A DNA stretch of 64,000 nt from Melastoma dodecandrum (taxonomy: Eukaryota > Streptophyta > Magnoliopsida > Myrtales > Melastomataceae), in NCBI GenBank assembly GCA_029817715.1, contig JARUPY010000088.1, positions 1,302,001 through 1,366,000 on the forward strand, written 5' to 3'. Below the pieces are notes generated by a model. The model was not told where the DNA came from. It was given only the letters and a program-made list of their open reading frames with translations, and searched no databases. Positions 56,397 to 64,000 of the stretch are shown here, piece after piece; the first letter of the stretch is position 1; the number at the start of each line of letters is the position of its first letter. Made by a program: the position numbers and the translations under genes.

Positions 56397-57131
56397 ATGG
56401 CGTTTCGCATCGGAGTCACTGTCGCCGTGGTTGTCTCCACGCTCTTCCTTGTCTCCACTTCGGCAGTCGCCATCGCCCATGAGACCTCAAGTAATTGTAA
56501 CCCTAACGAATCTCTTTTACTTCCCTTGCTTAATCTTCTTTGAATTTGTGGGAGAAGGGGGGTTATTCGAGTGATGATATAGTTTTAACTCATTTTCCGC
56601 CTTGTCACTGTTCTTGCCCTATCAAAACCTTATCCGGTATCGTGTTGTGAAATCAATTGTGGCGTAGAAACGGGAGATTTAATCTCGAAGCTGTGCAAAA
56701 AGACGGATTACGTCGACCTCTGCCTCGCGTCCGTTAGAGAAAACATCAAGGGTGAGCCCACCGGTGTTTCTATCCTCATCGCCGAGGTCGATGCCATCGC
56801 CAAGGCCACTAAGGAGGCCCTTGCCCAGGTGGTGGATCTCTCCAAGTTGGCATCCTCTAAACGTGAAGTGCAGATCCTCAGCACTTGCAAGGAGTGTTAC
56901 GATCTTGCGATTAGCAGCGTAGCCGACGCGAAGGCCGCGATCGCCAAGCATGATGGGCCGGGCCTCAACAACGAGCTCAGCGCAATCCTCACTTTTGCAA
57001 CCACCTGCGAAGACAGCTACCAGGAGGCCTCCCTCCCCTCCCCCTTGAAAACAGCGGACCAACTGATTACCAACCTGGGAGGCAATTGCTTCGAGATTGC
57101 CAATGAGATCGGTCTTGGGGTTTCTACTTAG
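56397..57131 (+). CDS. plant invertase/pectin methylesterase inhibitor 1
   Basis: Two exons, 56397-56490 and 56668-57131, giving 185 residues. A signal peptide (MAFRIGVTVAVVVSTLFLVS, cleaved near residue 25) targets it to the wall. The four-helix inhibitor domain shows the family's Cys pairs: KLCKKTDYVDLC (about residues 38-49) at the N-terminal hairpin, then ILSTCKECYDLAI and TCEDSYQEA in the bundle. The end NLGGNCFEIANEI is also characteristic. Such proteins bind and block pectin methylesterase or acid invertase; which one cannot be told. It is a close relative of the gene at 58769-59419 and sits between a PME pseudogene and an intact PME. The intron after the signal peptide is shared with its paralogue, supporting tandem duplication. 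Confidence 0.9.
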
Positions 57132-57227
57132 ATCGATGGTCTGTGAAAGCTATGTAGGCATGACTTCGTTGAAATTTTGTCATGTAATATATGAACAAGA
57201 TAAAATGTCTTTGGCCCGAATCCTCAG

Positions 57228-57298
57228 CATATCAGTACTATCCAACGATGATGTAGAAACTCCCCTCCTCGTAACGGCAACAGCAGCCTCCACGTGCA
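57228..57298 (+). repeat. dispersed repeat copy 2
   Basis: Second copy of the ~70-bp repeat at 55098-55168, about 100 bp downstream of the PMEI 1 stop. Confidence 0.7.
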
Positions 57299-57764
57299 CG
57301 CACGTCGACCAGCCTTTGCCCATGGTAAGGGCTGGTGAGTAGCGTCGTGACGAACCCCGTGCTCATGATGCTTCCCGAGTTGTCAGTGTCATCTATCTCG
57401 GTTCTCATCTCGGCACGCACACACTATGAACTTCTAGGCACCGAGAGATTTTTCAGAATTCACTTTCATGCCTTCAAATTTCTAATTCGGTTTAATTAGA
57501 TCAAAAGTTGTTGGCCCCCCTTATTTTAACATCAACCTGATCCAATTAATTGAAGTTATTAAGTTTTTGTTTAATCGTAGAAATCTAATCCTTCCTATAA
57601 ACAAGGCATTGGAAACTTTTCTAACAAGAAAGGAAAAGATTAATCATTAGTAAGTATTTCCTCTAAGGTACGTTCCACAACCGCATCCCGGTTGACCTTC
57701 TCGTACTTGATGTCGGCCTTCTCCACTTCCGCCATTGCCGTCCACCGCGAGCCCTCCCGTAACC

Positions 57765-58430
57765 CCTCACTTCGTTGGAAACAACCAGTGTCGCTATATT
57801 CAATGCTGAGGTCGATACCGTCGACAATGCCACAAATGCAGCCCTAGGTCGTAGGCAAAGAATCTCTCCAACTAGGACCGTTAATGAGCTGGGTCGGGCC
57901 GGCCCGACAAAAATCATAATCTAACGAGCTTGGACTCGGGCCTTAACTTTCAATAGTCAAATCGAGCTCAGGCTTATTTACGAATCTGACCAACCGTCCG
58001 GCTCGACTTGACAAATTTTAAAAATATTTAAAGCTCAGTCCGAGCTCAAAGGAGAATTACGGGAATATGACTTGGGAGATGTTCGGGCTCAGTCTCGGGC
58101 TCGGCCTAAAATTTTTTAACGGGCTCGAGCCCAGATTTGTCTAAACAAAGCACGATCGGACTTGAACCCGGACTCCGACTCCATAATTTTTTATTATGCC
58201 TAGGCTCGAGTAGGGGTGTCGGAGCCCGACTCGGCTCCCTGTCTCCAACACAACATCCAATGACGACCTAGTCACTCGCAATGACTAACTTCAAACTTGC
58301 CATTAACAACCTGGTGGATGGGAAGGTCGTTGCAAATCACGACACATGACGATGTGAACATCAACAAACAACTCCGCGCAATGATCAACAATGCGGTGGC
58401 CGGTCGCGGGTGAATATACCTTCGGGCTAG
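57765..58430 (+). pseudogene. PMEI relic, interrupted
   Basis: 57770-57850 encodes ETTSVAIFNAEVDTVDNATN, aligning with PTGVSILIAEVDAIAKATKE of PMEI 1. 58280-58420 encodes FKLAINNLVDGKVVANHD, then in another frame DVNINKQLRAMINN, aligning with YDLAISSVADAKAAIAKHD and LNNELSAILTF. No signal peptide remains. The middle (57880-58255) is a repeat rich in gggctcgagcccg-like words. Confidence 0.75.
57880..58255. repeat. GC-word-rich non-autonomous repeat
   Basis: Recurrent gagctcgg/ccgagctc and gggctcgagccc words, with taggggtgtcgg near its right end, as in many plant hAT-type non-autonomous elements. Ends not resolved. Confidence 0.4.
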
Positions 58431-58768
58431 CCTCCATCCAGTCGCCCTTGACGAAGGTGGACCGACGGACTATTAGCTTGGCCAGTTATATACAATGATT
58501 ATAAAGTACAGTAGGGGTATATTTCTTTCAAAGGGTATATCGAGAGAAAGAACAAATTTCTGGCATAATCCAGAACAAAAATTTGGTTAACGTTGTTACC
58601 TTAAAACAAGGGAGGGAAAATATCACAAGCAGTTTTGGAGACAGTTATTTTGCCAAAAACAAACAAATCCATCCTATTTAAGCCCACCTCCCGATCTCCG
58701 TCGACCACCACCATTCAATCCTTCCATTCCTTTGCTCCGTTTTCTCGTCCCGTGCCGAACTAACAACG

Positions 58769-59419
58769 ATGGGGTTCCACATCCATGCCCGTGTTGCCGC
58801 TCTCGTCGTCGTCTCAGCCCTCTTCCTGGCCTCTGCCTCCGCGGTCGCCCTCCCCCGGAAGCTCTCCCGTAAGGACAACCCTAACCCCACTCTTTTTCCC
58901 CCACAACTTTTAGATTTCCTCCCTTTCTTTTTTGCCTTTTAAATAATGGTCGTTAAAAATCAAATGGTTGCAGAGGATAATCTGATCACGAAGCTGTGCG
59001 GCAAGACGAATTACGTCAGCCTCTGCATCTCGTCCGTCACGGAAAACATCAAGGGACAGCAGACCGGGGTAGCCGTCCTCACCGCCGAGATCGATGCCGC
59101 TGTCAAGTCCGCCAAGGTGGCCGTCGCCAAGGCGACGACCCTCTACAAGTCGGCCTCCAAGCAGGAGAAGGGAATCCTCAGCACTTGCAGGGAGAACTAT
59201 GGGTACGCCATCGACAAGGCAGCGGACGCCAAGGCGGCGATCGCAGCACACGATGCGGCTTCCCTCAACATCCATCTCAGCTCGATCATCGCCTACGTGG
59301 GGACCTGCCAGGACAGCTACGATGACTTTTCCCTCGTGTCGCCCTTGGAAAAGGTCGACGCCCTGACCAGCCACCTGGGTAGCAACTGCCTCAAGATTGC
59401 TAGCCATATTGTGCTGTGA
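58769..59419 (+). CDS. plant invertase/pectin methylesterase inhibitor 2
   Basis: Two exons, 58769-58868 and 58974-59419, giving 181 residues. The signal peptide is MGFHIHARVAALVVVSALFL with cleavage near residue 27. The inhibitor domain has KLCGKTNYVSLC (about 40-51), ENIKGQQTGVAVLTAEIDAA, ILSTCRENYGYAIDKAADAK, TCQDSYDD and LGSNCLKIASHIVL. All four core Cys are present. It shares exon structure and motif order with PMEI 1, and its exon 2 is strongly GC-rich at third codon positions. It is probably apoplastic and acts against a PME such as the one encoded 2.3 kb downstream (inference). A TATTTA motif lies at 58675-58680. Confidence 0.92.
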
Positions 59420-61703
59420 ATTCGGCATGACCTAAATACTATGTACGAGCAAACGGAGCCTTCCTATATATATAACTACATTTTTTTCTTTTTTTATGAA
59501 AGAATTCCTTTCCTAAACTTGTTCTTCGTCTTTTTCAATTTGAAAATGGAAAATCTTTGTATGAAGAAAACGCAGCGGCCCATCAAATTTTCGTATTTCG
59601 ATATTTGAAATTTCGGTAAAATATCGAAATGTTCACCCCAAAAGTTAACGAGGCCCACAAAAGACCATTGGGTGCATCATCGTAATTTGTATATGCTCTG
59701 GAATTTCATCTCCGGGGGGGGTTGACTTTGACTTTAGTAGACCACTCTTTATACGTAATTTGGGTTGTGGTCTTATTATTTTATCTGTGTGTCTGGATTA
59801 AATTAACCCCTGCTTTTCCTTCCGGGTCAATTCAAAAGCGGACGCGTTCCCCAGAAACCACGTACTTAGCTTTTCGACATGCATGTCTGGACAAAAACAC
59901 ACCAACTACAATGACGTGTCTTAAAGTACGGAATGTAAAGAGCTGGACTTCCTCTTCCTTTCTTTACACCCCCCACTTTGACTAGAAATAAAAGGGTTTT
60001 GTTGAAATCGGTGGCAAGGGATGGGATTTGAATCTTTTTTTTTTTTATATGAGAACTCGAGGGATATATTACAATAACAAAAACCGACGACGAAGATGGA
60101 AAAAATTGCAATTATCTGATAAGTTTCGAGAGTGCTTTTTAACATAATTGATAGGTGAACCATAAAAGATTTAAAATATTAATTTAATACTAAGTTTCTA
60201 GATCGTGTCGGTGCATAACATTTAAGGATTGATGATTTATGGGGAGATGGTCAGTCCAAGTATTTGTATGGATGGATTTTAACAAATGGGATCATAATTT
60301 TTTCCTTAGGATGATGGACAGTCATAGTTTGGGATAGTCGGAGGAAAGGAAACTGTCAAACCTTGTGGCTGTGACAGCTTGCAGCAGCAACTAGTACCAC
60401 TGCTACAACACAATAATAACTTTAAAAGAATGAAATTATTCTCGACTCGACATGTTTTGGCAGTGCCTCAAATTCAAAGTTATCTTTTTTTGACTTTTTA
60501 ACAACACATCAATTTTAAAAAAAATCGTCCTTTGGGGATTCGTTCCAATGGCCGTCGACCCCGTTGACTCTCCCTTTCTTTTCTCTCCCTTCGCCTCGAG
60601 AAATAACTGGGGTTTTAGTAATAAACCTGCCCCGCCGTGTTCACGATTTTTTATGACATAATAAATTCGAGGAGACAGTATGGACAGCCGTGCATAATAA
60701 ATTCACTTTGAAAATATAAAATCCTCGTGCAATGCATGCATTACTAAACGCAAAATATCGATATTTTGCCTTCAACTTTACGTTTTGGCATATCGTTTCA
60801 AAAGTTTTTAATTTGGCCTTATTTCAACCCAAACGTAAATCCCTTATGTCATTACATGAGTCGAAAATGAACCTAATGACGTAGATCTCAGCCAACATCG
60901 ACAAAGGTAAAGAGAGAAGTAAAGCCGAAAACAAGATGGGGGAATGATAGCCCAGTTGTCAGTGAGGTAGACTCCTGCTTTCCCGAGTTTTTGTTTCTGT
61001 TTCTCGAATTCCTCCTCGAATTTAAATGGATTTAAGGTCAAATTGAAAACTTTTAAAACATTAGGTCAAAATGTAAAGTTGGCGAATTCATTGGGCCAAA
61101 TATCGATATTTTGTTCTTGATTTATTTCATTATCATTGCCACGTATGAAAAATAAATGACACGTATTAACACTAACGACAAAATCGTAAACGCAGTTACG
61201 AATATGGCATAATTGAAAAATAAAATTGAAATAAGGTCAAATTAAAAACTTTTAAAACGATATGCGAAAACGTAAAGTTGACAAATTGATCATGCTAAAT
61301 ATCGATATTTTGTCATCCTAAAACCGACGACGACACACCGCCGTAGTAGACTTGAAGAACTTATCTTCTTCTTAAACCTCTGATTAGAAAAAGGGGAAAT
61401 TGCTTGTAATGATCGTTGTTGATTAGTAATGAGTTGGGGGAGGTGACATTTAGAATTGCCAAGCTTCGGATGGGACGCGGTTTTTGGGATCCAAAGATTT
61501 TTACAACTATTGACTTTTTTGACTCATTGCCAAACAATCCAGCTCGTCCAATCCGAGACATTGAATGAATCCACCACCACCTCCCCGAATACCAACTCTT
61601 TTCTCATTTCATCTATAAAATCGGCATCCCCGTTAGTTCGATGCCTTCTAAGCAAAAGCAAAGCCACAGCTAAACTACATTGCTTTCACTCGTCTACCCG
61701 ACC
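59420..61703. other. intergenic with nested inverted repeats
   Basis: About 2.3 kb, AT-rich, no gene seen. 60750-61313 holds MITE-like arms, listed separately. TATAAAA at 61614-61620 is the likely TATA box of the PME gene, about 84-90 bp before its start. Confidence 0.5.
60750..61313. mobile_element. nested or multi-arm fold-back MITE
   Basis: Three related arms. 60750-60840 begins GCAAAATATCGATATTTTGC. 61020-61110 and 61215-61313 are both inverted relative to it, each with atatcgatatttt and the caactttac/gtaaagttg word. The outer pair gives an element with ends GCAAAATAT/GACAAAATAT like the MITE at 26248-26805. The flanks attactaaac and atcctaaaac agree at 8 of 10 positions, so any target duplication has decayed. 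Confidence 0.6.
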
Positions 61704-63462
61704 ATGGCTTCTTCACGCCTAGTAATCGTCTCCCGTGTCATCTTTTCGATTTCCCTCATGCTCGCCGATGCGCAGACTGCCAGCCTCGTCTCAGCTGGGG
61801 TGACGAGTGCCTGCAAGACCACCCCTGATCCTTCCTTTTGCAAGTCTTCTTTACCGAGTAATGGTACGGCCGATGTCCACTACTACGGTCGCTACTCCTT
61901 GAAGAAGTCACTCTCCCAGGCGCAGAAGTTCCTTTCCCTCGTGAACAGGTACCTCTCGCGTGGATCCCTCACGCCTTCCGCGATCGGAGCGCTCCGGGAC
62001 TGCCAGCTGCTCGCCTCGCTCAACTTGGACTATCTCCTCAACTCGTTCCAGGCATTGAACAACAACGCCACCACCTTACCGTTGCAGAAGGCTGATGACG
62101 TGCAGACGCTGCTCAGCGCTGTACTGACGAACCAGCAGTCTTGCCTCGACGGCCTCCAGTCTACCGCTTCCGCCTGGTCCGTCAAGAACGGGCTGTCCCA
62201 GCCGTTGGCCAACAACACCAAGCTCTTCACCGTCTCGCTTGCCCTGTTCACCAAGGCCTGGGTTCCATATAGGAAACTGAAGCTGCCCAAGCAGTTGAGG
62301 AGCATCCCCGTGTCCAACGGCAGGCTCTCGTTGAGCATGTCGAGGGCAACACAATCCGTTCTCGAATCCGTGAGCAGAAGAAAGGTCATTGAACAGAGCA
62401 CCGGTGCGGGGACGGTGCAAGTGAGCGATATGGTGGTGGTGAGTCAAGATGGCTCGGGGAACTTCACCACGATCACCGATGCGGTGTCTGCAGCACCCAA
62501 TAACACCGATGGAAGCAACGGTTACTTCTTGATCTACGTAAAGGCGGGCATATACCAAGAGAACGTCTCCATCGCGAAGAACAAGAAGTATCTAATGATG
62601 ATGGGCGACGGCATCAACCAAACCATAATAACTGGAAACCGCAGCGTGGTCGACGGCTGGACAACATTCAACTCCGCAACATTTGGTAAGTGATCGTATT
62701 CATTTCCCAAATATGTGACCGTGATGATCATCGTTCCCACATCCCCTGACATTTAATTTTTCATCGGCAGCCGTGGTAGCTGCAAACTTTCTGGGGACAA
62801 ACTTCACCATCCGAAACACGGCCGGACCAGAGAAACACCAAGCCGTCGCACTGAGAAATGGCGGCGATCTATCAACATTCTACAGCTGCAGCTTTGAAGG
62901 GTTCCAGGACACATTGTACGTGCATTCCCTCAGGCAATTCTACCGTGCATGCCAAATATACGGCACGGTCGACTTCATCTTCGGAAACGCGGCCGCGGTT
63001 TTCCAGGACTGCGAAATCTACCCCCGTCTCCCAATGTCCGGACAGTTCAATGCAATCACGGCACAGGGGAGAACAGACATAAACCAAAACACGGGCATCT
63101 CGATCCACAACTGCACAATCCGAGCAGCTCCCGATCTCGCGGCGGCCAACCTTTCCGTGGAGACGTACCTAGGCAGGCCATGGAAGAACTACTCTAGGAC
63201 TGTATTCATGCAGTCATTCATGGACGACCTAATTAATCCCGCAGGGTGGAAAGCATGGGACGGGGACTTCGCGTTGAGCACCCTATACTACGCGGAATAC
63301 GACAACTTCGGCCCGGGGTCGAACACGACCGACAGGGTGACTTGGCCTGGGTACCGCGTGATAAACGCGACGGAAGCCGCCAACTTCACAGTCTCGTCGT
63401 TCTTGCTCGGGGAGGACTGGTTGCCGCAGACTGGGGTGCCTTACGCTACCGCTCTGGTCTGA
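61704..63462 (+). CDS. pectin methylesterase with PMEI pro-domain (type I PME)
   Basis: Two exons, 61704-62685 and 62771-63462, with an 85-bp GT-AG intron in an Ala codon, giving 557 residues. It demethylesterifies homogalacturonan in the wall. Order of parts: signal peptide (1-25, ending near LADAQT); PMEI pro-domain (about 30-190; ACKTTPDPSFCKSSL, LRDCQLLASLNLDYLL); a basic processing region SRRK; then the PME beta-helix from VVSQDGSGNFTTITDAVSAA. Catalytic elements are present: EGFQDTLYVHSLRQFYR (first Asp), YGTVDFIFGNAAAVFQDC (second Asp), QFNAITAQGRTD and YLGRPWKNYSRTVFMQS (Arg/Trp substrate motif). The C-terminus (GYRVINATEAANFTVSSFLL) is complete. The upstream pseudogene is its paralogue and two PMEI genes lie between them. 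Confidence 0.96.
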
Positions 63463-64000
63463 TCCACGACTTTCTGCCAAAACATAATAAATTAGGACAG
63501 GAATTTAATAAGGCATAGAATCAATAACCAAAGCTCCAACTGAGCTCAAAGATTAGTCACTATTTATTTCATTCTTTCAGTAAAATTTGTGTCTAGAAGA
63601 ATTCAACTCAGTAATTGTAATTCTTGCACTCTATTGGCATTATAAGTCTGCCTGTCGTATCATTATTAAATAATTAAGGTTGGTTTTGTCCTTTGTATGT
63701 TAGAACTTGACGGGGTCAAATATATAGGATGAAGTAAGTAGTGATCGTGAAAATATCTTTGGTGAGAAGAAGTTCGTCTATTCTAGTAGTTCGCGCGTGA
63801 CGTTACAAGACTGTCATTTGATATCCAGGATGTAGTAATGTTTAGGACCTCTTCGGTTGCTCAACGAGAATTCAAATTTGGTCTGAATTCAAATTCTGTT
63901 CGCTTTTTCAAATTGGGCCTGGCCGCCGAAGGAGGGACAGTGCTCGAAGAGGGCACGAGCGTAACGTTCAAGCGGGCCACCGGTTGCTGGTTCGCGGTTC
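63463..64000. other. PME 3' region and right edge
   Basis: No gene seen. At 63843-63960 the text ggacctcttcggttgctcaa resembles the end of a plant hAT or CACTA-type element running out of the window; not resolvable here. Confidence 0.35.

Noticed and set aside
62030..62558. Minus-strand open frames across the PME gene
   Set aside because: Antisense shadows of a GC-rich coding exon.
1..64000. CRISPR arrays, bacterial operons, rRNA genes
   Set aside because: None seen; gene structure and repeats are those of a plant nuclear genome.

Overview
The window is nuclear DNA from a flowering plant. Gene structures are multi-exon with short introns (about 65-550 bp), first exons are strongly GC-rich, and the protein families are plant-specific (PHR2, REM/B3, DUF538, LEA_3, PMEI/PME). 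The GC-rich gene starts fit a monocot better than a eudicot, but this is inference and I cannot name the species.

Layout. 1-8.5 kb: two decayed Ty1/copia retrotransposons on the minus strand; the second has lost gag, protease and integrase. 8.6-9.4 kb: a truncated DUF538 copy followed by an intact DUF538 gene. 10.5-10.8 kb: a two-exon LEA_3 gene (minus). 12.0-14.0 kb: the blue-light photoreceptor/photolyase homologue PHR2. 14.14-22.88 kb: a nearly genome-length, broken endogenous caulimovirid (plant pararetrovirus) lying between ~110-bp inverted arms flanked by an identical 9-bp direct repeat. 23.5-26.0 kb: UDP-glucuronate decarboxylase (UXS). 26.2-26.8 kb: a fold-back MITE. 27.0-29.2 kb: a monoacylglycerol-lipase/caffeoylshikimate-esterase-like hydrolase (minus). 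30.0-32.0 kb: a three-B3-domain REM-type protein (minus). 33.3-41.4 kb: three tandem GH27 alpha-galactosidases at successive stages of decay. 42.2-43.6 kb: a conserved gene of unknown function (minus) with one GC-AG and one AT-AC (U12-type) intron. 45.7-46.6 kb: a CCDC12/cwf18 splicing-factor gene. 47.1-50.8 kb: a BRO1-domain gene (minus). 53.7-63.5 kb: a pectin-modification cluster with a PME pseudogene (split by a Mutator-like MITE), two PMEI genes, a PMEI relic and an intact PMEI-PME gene.

Functional themes. Three groups touch the cell wall: UXS supplies UDP-xylose, the GH27 enzymes remove alpha-galactose, and the PME/PMEI cluster sets and restrains pectin demethylesterification. The esterase-like hydrolase could belong to lipid or lignin metabolism. 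Adjacent, related copies show the cluster and the alpha-galactosidases arose by tandem duplication. Several copies are broken, and transposons sit inside or beside the broken ones.

Exon boundaries were read by eye from splice consensus, reading phase and family alignment. Each multi-exon model given as intact keeps one open frame from ATG to stop.
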